The notes: a model not told the origin generated them from the sequence alone. Shown: positions 35,722-45,040, numbered from the stretch's first letter. The stretch: 64,000 nt of DNA from Rossellomorea aquimaris (GCF_008180865.1 NZ_VTEX01000005.1:310001-374000), one strand, 5' to 3'. Made by a program: numbers and translations.

Positions 35722-36147
35722 GAAAAGCGGAGGCGGCTCGCTCAGACCCGACAAGCATAAGGCGAGAACATCGGAAAGGCGTCCTTTGCCTTTTTGGTGT
35801 TCTTGACTTATGACCTCGAGGGCCTAGCCGCCGGAGCTGGACAATCGAAAAGCGGAGGCGGCTCGCTCAGGCCCGACAAGCATAAGGCGAGAACATCGGA
35901 AAGGCGTCCTTTGCCTTTTTGGTGTTCTTGACTTATGACCTCGAGGGCCTAGCTGCCGGAGCTGGACAATCGAAAAGCGGAGGCGGCTCGCTCAGGCCCG
36001 ACAAGCATAAGGCGAGAACATCGGAAAGGCGTCCTTTGCTTTTTTGGTGTTCTTGACTTATGACCTCGAGGGCCTAGCCGACGGAGCTGGACAATCGAAA
36101 AGCGGAGGCGGCTCGTTCAGAGGCGAAAAGCATAAGGCAAGAATACG
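35722..36147. repeat. Tandem H-element array, three full 125-bp units and a partial fourth
   Basis: GAAAAGCGGAGGCGGCTCG recurs at 35722, 35847, 35972 and 36097: period exactly 125 bp. Each unit folds as a three-part hairpin: GGCGGCT/AGCCGCC outside, CATAAGGCGAGAACA with TGTTCTTGACTTATG in the middle, AAAGGC/GCCTTT at the tip. The tip with its T-run resembles an intrinsic terminator and may end acuABC transcripts. Units differ by only a few bases, so amplification is recent. The fourth is cut after about 50 bp and runs into the motS terminator. Confidence 0.93.
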
Positions 36148-36195
36148 AAAAAAAACCAAGGCCCTCTCATCCCATTGAGAAGTCCTTGGTTTTTA
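36148..36195 (-). terminator. Terminator of motPS
   Basis: Long stem from AAAAACCAAGG to CCTTGGTTTTT, extended inward by CTCAT/ATGAG-type pairing, with a T-run on the minus strand overlapping the partial H-element. Confidence 0.88.
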
Positions 36196-36930
36196 TTGTT
36201 CCTCATATGCAGGATCTGTTATGATCACTTCCACACGCCTGTTTTTTTGAAGATTTTCACTTGTGTCATTGGGTGCAATGGGTCGTGTGTCCCCATATCC
36301 GACGGCAATGAAGCGCTTCGGATCTAAGTTTTCGGATTGAACCAGATACCGGATCACACTGCTGGCCCTTGCAGAGGAGAGCTCCCAGTTTGATGGGAAC
36401 CGATATGTACCGATGGGACGATTATCTGTATGTCCCTCCACTTTCACAAAGTTTGGGATCCTCGATAAAAGATCGCCCACCTTATTCAAGAACGGATATG
36501 CGTCCTCAAGGACCGTTGCTTCACCTGAAGCGAACAGTGCTTGCTCCTGAAGGACAAGCACGACTCCACGCTCGGTTCTTGTGGCCACTACAACGTCACT
36601 AAGTTTATTTTCATTCAAGTAGCTCTGAATATCGGCTAAAAGCTGATTCAACTCTTTATCGGTTTCCTCACTGCTTTGAGGCTGAGTTTTCTCCTTCTCC
36701 ATTTCAGGTTCAGCTGAAGGATTCTCAAATGGAATGACAGAAGGGTAAAACTCCAGTATTTGACGCTGCTGAAAGGAATCAGCGATGGTCCTGAATTTCA
36801 CGATATCGATTTGAGACATGGAAAATAGTAAAATAAAGAATACGAGAATAAGAGTAATGAGATCAGAAAAGGTTACCATCCATTTTGGTGCGCCCGTAGG
36901 CTGAGACGGTTGTCTTCGTCTACGCATCAT
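36193..36930 (-). CDS. motS: Flagellar stator protein MotS (sodium-type MotB homologue)
   Basis: 246 residues. One membrane helix (about residues 18-38) holds the ion-binding Asp23 in MVTFSDLITLILVFF. The rest is an extracytoplasmic linker and a C-terminal OmpA-like peptidoglycan-binding domain (VEGHTDNRPI, NWELSSARASSVIRYL, GYGDTRPIAPN). With MotP it forms the sodium-driven flagellar stator. The start is the ATG at 36930, nine bases after GGAGG, overlapping the end of motP by 11 bp. The stop lies within the terminator's upper arm. Confidence 0.94.
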   Translation of the reverse strand: MMRRRRQPSQPTGAPKWMVTFSDLITLILVFFILLFSMSQIDIVKFRTIADSFQQRQILEFYPSVIPFENPSAEPEMEKEKTQPQSSEETDKELNQLLADIQSYLNENKLSDVVVATRTERGVVLVLQEQALFASGEATVLEDAYPFLNKVGDLLSRIPNFVKVEGHTDNRPIGTYRFPSNWELSSARASSVIRYLVQSENLDPKRFIAVGYGDTRPIAPNDTSENLQKNRRVEVIITDPAYEEQ

Positions 36931-37738
36931 GGAATGTTGCCTCCTCTTGCTTCCTGCCAGCAGAGTACATCTCCAGTTCCTCATTGGATAAGAACACTCT
37001 CAGTTTCTCTTCCAATATTTTCGGATTCTGACCTGATTGTACCCCAACGACACCTTCAATCACGATTTGTTTCATAAACACTTCTTTTTCTGTTTTCATC
37101 GCTAATTTGGATGCCATAGGTAAGAAGACAAGATTTGCAAGGATCGATCCATATAGAGTCGTTAATAAGGCGATGGCCATATTTGGCCCTAATGACGCTG
37201 GATCATTTAAATTCTTTAACATCAGTACGAGACCGATCAAGGTCCCGATCATCCCCCAGGCAGGTGCATACTCCCCTGCCTTGTCCAGTAAACTTTTATT
37301 TTTACGATGCCGTTCTTCTAAAGCGATGATCTCGGCATTCATGATATCCACAATCACGTCCTGCTCAATTCCATCGACGGCTAACAGGACCCCTTTTCGA
37401 ATGAAAGGATCCTCGACCTCTTCCACTTCCGCCTCTAGTGAGAGAAGGCCTTCACGTCTCGCTTTTTCTGATAGTGTCACAAACGTGCGAATGAGGCCCT
37501 GAAGATCGTATTCCTCGTCACGAAAGGATTCTCTCATCACTTTCCCCAATTGCTTCAATTCCTTAATAGAGAAGCTGACAAGCATGGCAGCGACCAAACC
37601 GCCTATGACAACAAACATGGACGGCAGATCTATAAAGGAACTGAAGCCTGTAATACCAGCGTTCGTAATGATGGCAAAAGCGACGAATAGAAACCCTACT
37701 ACAACCCCGATCGGTGTAAGAACATCAAGCTTTTTCAT
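36920..37738 (-). CDS. motP: Flagellar stator protein MotP (MotA homologue)
   Basis: 272 residues, four membrane helices (near residues 8-26, 35-55, 155-175 and 185-205), with a cytoplasmic loop between helices 2 and 3. The MotA/ExbB family block is visible as AGEYAPAWGMIGTLIGLVLML. It begins MKKLDVLTPIGVVVGFLFV. MotP and MotS assemble as a stator that uses sodium. The pair lies directly downstream of ccpA with a 60-bp gap and no terminator visible, as in B. subtilis, where it can be read from the ccpA transcript. Confidence 0.94.
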   Translation of the reverse strand: MKKLDVLTPIGVVVGFLFVAFAIITNAGITGFSSFIDLPSMFVVIGGLVAAMLVSFSIKELKQLGKVMRESFRDEEYDLQGLIRTFVTLSEKARREGLLSLEAEVEEVEDPFIRKGVLLAVDGIEQDVIVDIMNAEIIALEERHRKNKSLLDKAGEYAPAWGMIGTLIGLVLMLKNLNDPASLGPNMAIALLTTLYGSILANLVFLPMASKLAMKTEKEVFMKQIVIEGVVGVQSGQNPKILEEKLRVFLSNEELEMYSAGRKQEEATFHDA

Positions 37739-37798
37739 TTTGACTCTCCCTACAAAATTAAGTTCTGTTTGTCTTTATCTTTTATATCGACAAACTTC

Positions 37799-38797
37799 TT
37801 ATTTTGTTGAGTTCCGATGTTCGATTCGATGAGGAAGAACTACTGTGGATTCTTCGACCGTTTCTTTGTTCATATATTTCGTTAATAATCTCATCGCCAC
37901 AGCCCCGATATCATATAAAGGCTGAACAACGGAAGTTAACTGTGGTCTGACCATAAGCGCAAGTCTTGTGTTATCAAAACTGATTACTTCAACTTCATCG
38001 GGGATGGACACGTTTTGATCCTGGGCACCGTGAACAACTCCAAGGGCCGTCTCGTCATTTCCGACGAATATAGCGGTCGGCTTGTCCTCAAGCTCAGAAA
38101 ACTTCTGCCATGCTTCAAGTCCTGAATCATATGTGTATTCACCTTCAACAACCAGGTCGTCACTATATTCAACTCCGGCTTTGGCAAGGGCTTCACGATA
38201 CCCTTCTAATTTAAACTTCATGTTGATTGTATCGTGGAAAGGACCACTTACAAATCCGATACGCTTATGCCCTTTTTCCAACAATTCCGTAACAGCATCG
38301 TAGGAAGCCGCTTTGTAGTCGATATTAACGGAAGGAACCTTGTTTGTTTCTTCCACTGCTCCAGCTAATACGATTGGAACCGGGGAACGTTCGAATTCCT
38401 GAACATGTTCCTCTGAAATGTGCCCGCCAAGGAACAGAATTCCGTCCACTTGTTTACCAAGCATCGTGTTGAGAAGATGAAGCTCCTTCTCGGCATTTTG
38501 ATCCGAGTTACTTAAGATAATATTGTATTTGTACATCGTTGCGATATCTTCAATACCACGTGCCAATTCAGCATAGAAAATATTAGAGATATCCGGAATG
38601 ATGACTCCGACCGTTGTTGTCTTCTTACTTGCAAGTCCCCTTGCTACTGCATTCGGACGGTACCCAAGGCGGTCAATGACCTCCAGTACTTTCTTTCTTG
38701 TTGCAGGCTTTACATTGGGATTCCCGTTGACAACACGTGAAACGGTTGCCATGGAAACATTTGCCTCTCTTGCTACATCATATATTGTAACGTTCAT
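37799..38797 (-). CDS. ccpA: Catabolite control protein A
   Basis: 332 residues, LacI/GalR family. The N-terminal helix-turn-helix and hinge are typical ([40 protein letters not shown]), followed by the periplasmic-binding-protein-like effector domain that binds HPr-Ser46-P. CcpA is the master regulator of carbon catabolite control and binds cre sites such as that proposed near acuA. The ATG follows AAAGGAGAG. Next genes motPS are on the same strand. Upstream, 38798-39060 is AT-rich with no clear element. Confidence 0.97.
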   Translation of the reverse strand: MNVTIYDVAREANVSMATVSRVVNGNPNVKPATRKKVLEVIDRLGYRPNAVARGLASKKTTTVGVIIPDISNIFYAELARGIEDIATMYKYNIILSNSDQNAEKELHLLNTMLGKQVDGILFLGGHISEEHVQEFERSPVPIVLAGAVEETNKVPSVNIDYKAASYDAVTELLEKGHKRIGFVSGPFHDTINMKFKLEGYREALAKAGVEYSDDLVVEGEYTYDSGLEAWQKFSELEDKPTAIFVGNDETALGVVHGAQDQNVSIPDEVEVISFDNTRLALMVRPQLTSVVQPLYDIGAVAMRLLTKYMNKETVEESTVVLPHRIEHRNSTK

Positions 38798-39077
38798 AGC
38801 TAACTCTCCTTTACTCTTCTACTCATTTATTTATCTTATTTTACACTAAATAAACCTAAAGAAAAACGATTACAATAGTTTGTTAAAAAATGCACATATT
38901 TATATTCACGTTAGTGTTTTTTCAATGTATATAGGTTATTTATCTGCAATTACCATGATAATCATACGATAGTCTCTATATTCGTGCAACGACTCCGCCT
39001 TATCTTGATAAAAAGTTGATTATAGCATGCAGAAAGAGCGACTACCAGAATAGAGGCTTACTGTAGAAGAGGATGTG

Positions 39078-39151
39078 TTTCGCCGATATATTTGGTATTT
39101 CGCCGTTAAAATCAGAATTTCGCCGATAAAATGAAAATTCCGCTGATATCC
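39078..39151. repeat. Phased short-repeat cluster, core TTTCGCCG, four units
   Basis: TTTCGCCG begins at 39078, 39098 and 39118 and the variant TTCCGCTG at 39138, exactly 20 bp apart, with AT-rich variable bases between. It lies in the gap 38798-39319 between aroA and ccpA (both on the minus strand), downstream of the aroA terminator. Confidence 0.9.
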
Positions 39152-39261
39152 TAAATCAAGTTAGATGATTCACCTGAAAATCATTCATTATTTGGTCCTT
39201 ATGCTGCTCATAAGTAATAAAAAAGGCTTTTCTTATAAAAACCCCCCACAATGACAGCAGA

Positions 39262-39307
39262 AAATCAAAAACAAAGGGTTGAACCCCATATATAGGATCC
39301 AACCCTT
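39262..39307 (-). terminator. Terminator of aroA
   Basis: Stem AAGGGTTG/CAACCCTT (39300-39307 with 39274-39281) enclosing a smaller GATCC/GGGGTT region, then a T-rich run on the minus strand. Confidence 0.82.
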
Positions 39308-39319
39308 CTCTTTTATATA

Positions 39320-40396
39320 TTATACTTCGATCGTTCTTCCTTTTAGCAGCTCCTGATAGAAATGATCAAATTGATCTAAGTCCATTTGTTGGGCAGAATC
39401 GGATAAGGCAACGGCAGGATCAGGATGAACCTCAGCCATTACACCATCTGCACCGATGGCAAGTGCTGCTTTCGCCGTTGGAAGCAACAGATCTCGGCGT
39501 CCGGTTGAGTGTGTTACATCCACGAATACTGGCAGATGCGTTTCTTGCTTAAGAATTGGGACAGCCGAAATGTCCAATGTGTTTCTTGTCGCTTTTTCGT
39601 ACGTACGAATTCCTCGCTCACAAAGGATGATGTCTCCATTTCCTTGTGAAATGATATATTCAGCAGCGTTGATGAACTCATCGATGGTTGCAGCTAAACC
39701 GCGTTTAAGTAATACGGGCTTCTTCACTGCTCCTGCTGCTTTTAACAGCTCGAAGTTTTGCATGTTTCTCGCACCGATTTGAATCACATCAATGTATTCC
39801 AATGCGGGTTCGATATCGGCTGGGTTTACGATTTCACTTACGACAGCCAAATCATATTCATCCGCCACTTTTTTAAGGATTTTTAATCCTTCGATCCCAA
39901 GACCCTGGAAGTCATAAGGTGACGTTCTCGGTTTGAACGCTCCGCCTCGAAGCAATTTAAGTCCTTTTGCTTTGACGGCTTTTGCCACTTCTGCTACTTG
40001 CTCGTAAGATTCAACCGCACATGGTCCGAAAATGAAGTGAGGCTTTCCGTCTCCAATTGAATCTCCGTTGATCGTTACGATAGTATCATCCGGTTTCTTT
40101 TTACGGGAAACAAGCAGTGCTTTACGGTGATCGTCTTTTTGAAGCTCCAAACCGGCTTTAAAAATTTCTTTAAAAATATGTTCAACGGTCGAATGTTCAA
40201 ATGGACCATTATTATTTTCTTTGATCAGATCAAGCATTCCTCTTTCACGAACAGGATCATAGCGGTATACTCCTTGAGTCTCCTTGACACGCCCGATTTC
40301 CTGAACTAGTTTAGCACGTTCATTAATGGTGTCTAATAGTTTTAAGTTCATCTCGTCTACTTGTTTTCGTAATTGATCGAGCTCTTGATTACTCAC
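39320..40396 (-). CDS. aroA: Bifunctional chorismate mutase / DAHP synthase
   Basis: 358 residues, as in B. subtilis AroA(G). An N-terminal chorismate mutase domain (residues ~1-90, [20 protein letters not shown]) precedes the KDO8P/DAHP synthase barrel, with [33 protein letters not shown] and [13 protein letters not shown]. It condenses phosphoenolpyruvate with erythrose-4-phosphate, the first shikimate-pathway step; the mutase domain also gives feedback control by chorismate or prephenate. It is monocistronic, with a strong promoter and terminator. Confidence 0.96.
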   Translation of the reverse strand: MSNQELDQLRKQVDEMNLKLLDTINERAKLVQEIGRVKETQGVYRYDPVRERGMLDLIKENNNGPFEHSTVEHIFKEIFKAGLELQKDDHRKALLVSRKKKPDDTIVTINGDSIGDGKPHFIFGPCAVESYEQVAEVAKAVKAKGLKLLRGGAFKPRTSPYDFQGLGIEGLKILKKVADEYDLAVVSEIVNPADIEPALEYIDVIQIGARNMQNFELLKAAGAVKKPVLLKRGLAATIDEFINAAEYIISQGNGDIILCERGIRTYEKATRNTLDISAVPILKQETHLPVFVDVTHSTGRRDLLLPTAKAALAIGADGVMAEVHPDPAVALSDSAQQMDLDQFDHFYQELLKGRTIEV

Positions 40397-40486
40397 AATA
40401 CAGCACCCTTTCTTTTTTTATCCTGTTCATACGTAAAAACTGTTATAGTTTTAAGAAAGTATGATACATTTTTGATATTGAAACTT

Positions 40487-40515
40487 ATTATAATAGAACA
40501 GATCCAAAATGTCAC
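40487..40515 (-). promoter_or_regulatory. SigA promoter of aroA
   Basis: Minus-strand GTGACA (40510-40515), 17 bases, TATAAT (40487-40492), 91 bases before the aroA start. Confidence 0.75.
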
Positions 40516-40601
40516 GATAAAATTCTTTATTAATTAGACGCTTTTAAGCGCTAAAGTATTTTAGTATTGTATGAGAATAGGCTAAAGTGGGTGAACACTA
40601 A

Positions 40602-42758
40602 TTGAAAAATACGCAAAAAATATTTGCATTGGACATCGGAACCCGATCGGTCGTAGGGATCATTTTAGAAGAAATAAACGGAATATTTCAAGTTTCAGAT
40701 ATTTTAGTAGAAGAACATAAAAAGAGAGCCATGCTGGATGGTCAGATTCATGACGTTCCAGCAGTCGCCGAGGTCATTAGCTCCATTAAAGAGAAATTGG
40801 AGAAGAAACACGGCCCTCTTCATAAAGTGTGTGTCGCAGCTGCCGGAAGAGCCCTGAAAACAGCAACCGCATCTTCCACATTAACTATAACAGGAAAGCC
40901 TCTTCTTCAAAAAAACGATATCCTCCATCTCGAGTTAAGCGCTGTCCAGCAGGCTCAAGCATTGGCTGCGGAAAATGAAAATGACACGAAGGGCTATCAC
41001 TATTACTGTGTTGGTTATTCTGTCCTTTTTTACCGTTTGGATGGTGAGGAAATCGGAAGTCTCATCGATCAGCAGGGGGAAGATGCCACCGTCGAGATTA
41101 TCGCAACCTTTCTTCCACGTGTAGTAGTTGAATCTTTAATTGCGGCACTGAATCGCGCTGGTCTGGAAATGGATGCCTTAACCTTGGAGCCTATCGCTGC
41201 GATTAATGTACTGATTCCAGAATCCATGAGACGACTCAATGTAGCCCTCGTTGATATCGGAGCAGGAACATCGGATATCGCGATTACAAATCTGGGCACT
41301 GTCATTGCCTATGGAATGGTTCCGACAGCCGGCGATGAAATTACAGAAGCCATCAGCAATGAACTATTGCTGGATTTTCCTCTAGCCGAGCAGGCAAAGA
41401 GAGAGCTTCAGTCCAGAGAGGAAATTACTGTTACCGATATTCTCGGTTTTGAAACGAGTTTCCCTGCACTGGAGGTTGTTGAAAGAATTGGTCCAGCTGT
41501 AGATCGTTTAGCCGGGGAGATTTCCAAAGAGATTCTCCGGTTGAACAATGGAAAGCCTCCACAAGCCGTCATGCTTGTAGGAGGAGGAAGCTTAACACCT
41601 GAGCTGCCGGGCAAATTAGCCTCATCTTTACAACTTCCACACAACCGGGTCGCAGTAAGAGGCGTGGAAGCGATTCAGAATATAACCATATTGGATGAAG
41701 TAACGAAAGGACCAGAGCTCGTTACACCTATCGGAATCGCCATTGCAGCTAAACAGACACCTGTTCAATACGTCACAGCCCACGTGAACAATCAGCCGGT
41801 CCGATTATTTGAAGTAAAGGACTTAACAGTCGGGGACTGTATTTTGGCCGCAGGCTTAAAACTAAGTAAATGGCACGGGGTTCCGGGTAATGGTTTCTTT
41901 GTAACAGTCAATGGTCAAGATATAACCTTACCAGGAGGTCATGGTCAGGCACCTCTTATTGAAAAAAATGGTCAGCCCAGTGCACTGGATGAAAAAATTA
42001 ACAATAACGATATTATCACTGTTCACAAAGGAGAGAACGGGTCTTCACCAAGTGTAACGATTGGAGATTTATTAGACACCTCTACTTCAAAACAGATTGT
42101 GATAGATGGGAACCCATTCTTACTAGCTCCACTCGTCTTCAGAAACAATCAACCTGCATCCCTTGATGATACCATTCAGGACCGTGATTGTATCCGGATC
42201 GAATTGATGGAATCACTCTTTGATGTGTTGAAGCATTCAGGGTATGAAGAGTGGTTAGAAAGCACTAAGCCCTATCGTATTTCCATCAATGGAAAAGACA
42301 CATTCTTCCCTGTTTATAGTGGAAAACTATTCATCAACGGTATTGAGGCGAAGCTATCATCAAAGATTCAACAGGGCGATATCATTTCATATAAACCAGG
42401 CTTTACCCCAACGGTAAAGGAGATTCTTGCCAAGAAACAGCTCACTGCAGGGGCTTCTATCATCATTACTTTTAACGGAAAGAAAGTAGAGCTTATGAAA
42501 GAGAGCAGCCGTGTTTATCGAAATGGCAGCAGGCTTGAAATGGACGATCGATTAATTGCCGGGGATTCGATTGAAATTGAAGAACAACAAGTAAGCTCAT
42601 TTATCTTCCAGGACTTATTTAATACTGTTGAAATCACCATGCCTTCTCATGCGAATGGGAGTTTCTTACTCTTGAAAAATGGAGAGGAAACCACCTTTTA
42701 TGAAGAAATTCAACAGGGGGACGAACTCGAAATCGTCTGGCCTCAGTCCACACGCTGA
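40602..42758 (+). CDS. Long FtsA/PilM-like actin-fold protein with C-terminal repeated domains
   Basis: 718 residues from a TTG start preceded by AGTGGGTGA. The first ~385 residues are an FtsA-type actin-like ATPase: phosphate-1 loop FALDIGTRSVVGII (Asp11), phosphate-2 loop VALVDIGAGTSDIAI (Asp218) and adenosine loop AVMLVGGGSLTPEL. FtsA itself is about 430 residues, so some 330 residues are additional. These contain about five copies of one pattern (roughly 434-495, 498-545, 558-610, 620-672 and 687-714): a strand with V/INGK, a later NGxxAxLDDxI, then GDxIxI, resembling beta-grasp folds. There is no membrane-targeting helix at the C-terminus. The role is unknown; a scaffold or division-linked function is inference. 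Confidence 0.8.
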   Translation: MKNTQKIFALDIGTRSVVGIILEEINGIFQVSDILVEEHKKRAMLDGQIHDVPAVAEVISSIKEKLEKKHGPLHKVCVAAAGRALKTATASSTLTITGKPLLQKNDILHLELSAVQQAQALAAENENDTKGYHYYCVGYSVLFYRLDGEEIGSLIDQQGEDATVEIIATFLPRVVVESLIAALNRAGLEMDALTLEPIAAINVLIPESMRRLNVALVDIGAGTSDIAITNLGTVIAYGMVPTAGDEITEAISNELLLDFPLAEQAKRELQSREEITVTDILGFETSFPALEVVERIGPAVDRLAGEISKEILRLNNGKPPQAVMLVGGGSLTPELPGKLASSLQLPHNRVAVRGVEAIQNITILDEVTKGPELVTPIGIAIAAKQTPVQYVTAHVNNQPVRLFEVKDLTVGDCILAAGLKLSKWHGVPGNGFFVTVNGQDITLPGGHGQAPLIEKNGQPSALDEKINNNDIITVHKGENGSSPSVTIGDLLDTSTSKQIVIDGNPFLLAPLVFRNNQPASLDDTIQDRDCIRIELMESLFDVLKHSGYEEWLESTKPYRISINGKDTFFPVYSGKLFINGIEAKLSSKIQQGDIISYKPGFTPTVKEILAKKQLTAGASIIITFNGKKVELMKESSRVYRNGSRLEMDDRLIAGDSIEIEEQQVSSFIFQDLFNTVEITMPSHANGSFLLLKNGEETTFYEEIQQGDELEIVWPQSTR

Positions 42759-42778
42759 ATGAAAGAATAGCAGACAAC

Positions 42779-42808
42779 AAAAAAACTGGCATTTACGCCA
42801 GTTTTTTT
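42779..42808. terminator. Bidirectional terminator between the FtsA-like gene and the YtxH paralogue
   Basis: Stem AAAAAACTGGC/GCCAGTTTTTT with a six-base loop. Confidence 0.92.
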
Positions 42809-42811
42809 GTA

Positions 42812-43384
42812 TTATGATCCAACTTGTCCAGGTACGCTGCTCGCACGATTAGTTGGATGGATATTGTTATCACTTGTAGAAGTAGAGCTTGTTGAAGGTT
42901 GTGAACCGTTTACTGAAGAGGTTGATTCCCCTGTCACTTCCTCACCTGCTTCTTTCACTTTACCGCCTATATCCTTCAATTCCTCTGCCGCTTCCTTCGT
43001 TGTAGCGATAATTTCTGAAGAATCTTCCTTTACTTGATTTACTTGATCGATCACATCATCATTCACCTTTTCATAAAGGCTCTGTGCGTCGTTGATCGCA
43101 TCCTTCAATACAGTGGAAGCCGTTTTAAGGCGATCCTGCCAGTCGTTCATAACTCCCGATGGATTCTCCCTTACCTTTGCCACCATACCCATTGTGGAGT
43201 CTTTCACATTGGATGTTCTGGATGATACTCTTTTTCTCGTTGTTTTATCAAGCATAGCCAGTGCGCCGCCTACTACAGCACCCACTACCATGCCTTTTAA
43301 TAACTTACCATTCTTCTCACCGGAAGTGCCGTTCATCGCAGTCGTATTGCTCGTTTGAGTATTATAAGGTACAGTCTGAGTCAT
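42812..43384 (-). CDS. YtxH-domain protein, second paralogue
   Basis: 190 residues. A Thr/Asn-rich start is followed by a glycine-zipper membrane segment (KGMVVGAVVGGALAMLDKTT, about residues 30-50), the same design as YtxH at 44001. Then comes a long charged helix (LKDAINDAQSLYEKVNDDV and onwards) and a Ser/Thr-rich low-complexity tail (GSQPSTSSTSTSDNN). B. subtilis has one YtxH here; this looks like a diverged duplicate. Its function is unknown; the family is linked to general stress. The ATG follows AGGAGG. Confidence 0.75.
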   Translation of the reverse strand: MTQTVPYNTQTSNTTAMNGTSGEKNGKLLKGMVVGAVVGGALAMLDKTTRKRVSSRTSNVKDSTMGMVAKVRENPSGVMNDWQDRLKTASTVLKDAINDAQSLYEKVNDDVIDQVNQVKEDSSEIIATTKEAAEELKDIGGKVKEAGEEVTGESTSSVNGSQPSTSSTSTSDNNIHPTNRASSVPGQVGS

Positions 43385-43516
43385 GAATCGTTCCTCCTAA
43401 TTTACTATCAATAAATTTTATTCTTATAGAGTAAGTTCCCTGTATTATGGAAAGTAAACACATGGGAGCGAATTACCAAAAATTATTAGAAATCCCAAAA
43501 GAAATCATTTATCCGC

Positions 43517-43553
43517 AAAAATAAAAAGGACCCTGTCATAACAGAGTCCTTTC
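43517..43553 (-). terminator. Terminator of ytxJ
   Basis: Stem AAAGGACTCTGT/ACAGGGTCCTTT (one wobble), then a T-run on the minus strand. Confidence 0.88.
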
Positions 43554-43554
43554 C

Positions 43555-43869
43555 CTACAACTTATTCAATTCATTCTCGGTAATATTCCAATGTGAAGCA
43601 TTCCAGCCCGGTTTTCCTTCAATAAACAGGAAGGCTTGGGGTGATTCATGCTTGATGCCGTATTTTTCGGCAATATGATTGGATAGTTCCCTTGACTCTT
43701 GAACGGCTAAATAGTAGCCATCTTCCTCTTCATGCTTATTCAGGAAGGCTTGGTATTCACTGAAAGCATTTGAGCTCACAGGGCATGTTAAGCTGTGCTT
43801 CATAAAAAAGAAGCGGGAATTCGTTTCGGAAAGCTGTTCAAACTCTTGAACGGTTTCAATCTTTTGCAT
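43555..43869 (-). CDS. ytxJ: Monothiol bacilliredoxin YtxJ (BrxC)
   Basis: About 104 residues, thioredoxin fold, DUF2847. One active cysteine in HSLTCPVSSNA (a TCPxS monothiol site, Cys29 from this start). B. subtilis YtxJ/BrxC removes bacillithiol from S-bacillithiolated proteins. It belongs to the ytxG-ytxH-ytxJ stress group on the same strand, although a terminator separates it from ytxH. Start ambiguous: the ATG at 43878 abuts GGGAG, while the ATG at 43869 has a ten-base gap. Confidence 0.88.
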   Translation of the reverse strand: MQKIETVQEFEQLSETNSRFFFMKHSLTCPVSSNAFSEYQAFLNKHEEEDGYYLAVQESRELSNHIAEKYGIKHESPQAFLFIEGKPGWNASHWNITENELNKL

Positions 43870-43949
43870 ATCATTCATACTCCCTTACAATAAAATGTGC
43901 ATTATTAAATTGCCGGAGACAGACGTGCCTCAATGCATTTTTATTTCAA

Positions 43950-43984
43950 CAAAAAAACGGTGAAGTAATCATATCACTTCACCG
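43950..43984 (-). terminator. Terminator of ytxGH
   Basis: Stem CGGTGAAGT/ACTTCACCG followed by seven T residues on the minus strand. It lies between ytxH and ytxJ; leaky read-through could still link them. Confidence 0.88.
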
Positions 43985-44000
43985 CCCTTGGAATCAATTA

Positions 44001-44483
44001 TTATTGATTGTATGTTTTTTCAGTTTCGTCAAATGCCTTTTTTGTTTCTTCGAGCTTTTGATTCACATCTTCTGTCTCTTCAACAGGTGTTGTTTCACCT
44101 ACAGCAACAGCTTGAAGTTCATCGTTTGTTTCTTGAAGCTCGTTATTATTAGAGCGGTATGTTTTCAGCTTTCCAACCACATTGTTGGATTGCTCCTGTA
44201 CTGATTTTGAAAGTGCAGATGATTTTTCTTTTGCTACTGCTGCAAGCTCATTGCTCTTTTCTACAGCCGTGTCTTTCCACTGACCTGTCTTTTCTTTCAG
44301 TACGCCAGCCTGCTCGTTGATATCATGACGAAGGTCTTTACCTGATTTAGGAGCCAGTAGAAGAGCTGTTGCCGCCCCAACGATTCCTCCGATCAGTGTT
44401 CCGATCATGAAGTCTTTTGAGTTGATGTTGTTGCTGTCGTTTGTTTGGTTTTGGTTCTGATTTTGATTGTACTGTTGTGTCAT
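44001..44483 (-). CDS. ytxH: General stress protein YtxH
   Basis: 160 residues. An Asn/Gln-rich N-terminus is followed by the YtxH glycine-rich membrane segment FMIGTLIGGIVGAATALLLA and the hallmark APKSGKDLRHDI. The remainder is a long charged, mainly helical region. In B. subtilis it is induced by SigB and SigH with YtxG. Molecular role unknown. AGAGAGGGG stands before the ATG. The ytxG gene lies 15 bp upstream. Confidence 0.9.
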   Translation of the reverse strand: MTQQYNQNQNQNQTNDSNNINSKDFMIGTLIGGIVGAATALLLAPKSGKDLRHDINEQAGVLKEKTGQWKDTAVEKSNELAAVAKEKSSALSKSVQEQSNNVVGKLKTYRSNNNELQETNDELQAVAVGETTPVEETEDVNQKLEETKKAFDETEKTYNQ

Positions 44484-44498
44484 TTAAAATTCCCCTCT

Positions 44499-45011
44499 CT
44501 AATTGTTATAAGATCTTGCTCTTTTAATCAATTTTTCTCGAGATCGAACTTCTTTAGATGCTTGGTTTTGAACATCTGCATCAGGTTGACTTGGCTGTTT
44601 TTCCTGTTTTTGTTTCCATCTGTCCTTTAACTCGATAAAGGCATTCCCCCACTGAACAACCTGTGAAATTTTCCCTTGATTACGTTCAAGTTCAGTTGAA
44701 ATGGAAGTACTAACTTTCTTAACCGAGTTATTAAGGTTCTGGATGGAATGCCCTACATCTCTTACTGCATAAACAACAGTGTTCAGATCCTCAGATTTCT
44801 TCTGGATATCCTCAGCTAATAGATTTGTTTTATGTAGTAATTCAGTAGACTCTTTTGTTACTCCCTGAAGCTGGCTCTCAAGACCCGTCAATGTAGTCGA
44901 AACACTGTCGAGGGTAGATCCTAAAGACTTCAAGGTCTTCATTACACTCATAACTAAAATAAAAAATGCAACTGCTATTACAGCCACGCTTAGATAAAGA
45001 ATGATTTCCAT
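44499..45011 (-). CDS. ytxG: DUF948 general stress protein YtxG
   Basis: 170 residues. One N-terminal membrane helix (MEIILYLSVAVIAVAFFILV) is followed by a long coiled-coil-like region with hydrophobic heptads (LESQLQGVTKESTELLHKTN), as in DUF948 proteins. The ATG at 45011 has GGAGGTG upstream at a suitable distance; an ATG five codons earlier overlaps that site. First gene of ytxGH and preceded by a strong SigB-like promoter. The function of the family is unknown. Confidence 0.88.
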   Translation of the reverse strand: MEIILYLSVAVIAVAFFILVMSVMKTLKSLGSTLDSVSTTLTGLESQLQGVTKESTELLHKTNLLAEDIQKKSEDLNTVVYAVRDVGHSIQNLNNSVKKVSTSISTELERNQGKISQVVQWGNAFIELKDRWKQKQEKQPSQPDADVQNQASKEVRSREKLIKRARSYNN

Positions 45012-45040
45012 ATGCCACACCTCCATGTATAGAAATTCTT

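Noticed and set aside
35035..35754. 239-codon frame antisense to acuC
   Set aside because: It is a shadow of the conserved deacetylase gene and begins inside the H-element array.
35722..36147. CRISPR array or tandem gene repeat
   Set aside because: Whole 125-bp units are nearly identical with no unique spacers, the sequence folds as a hairpin, and the period is not a multiple of three.
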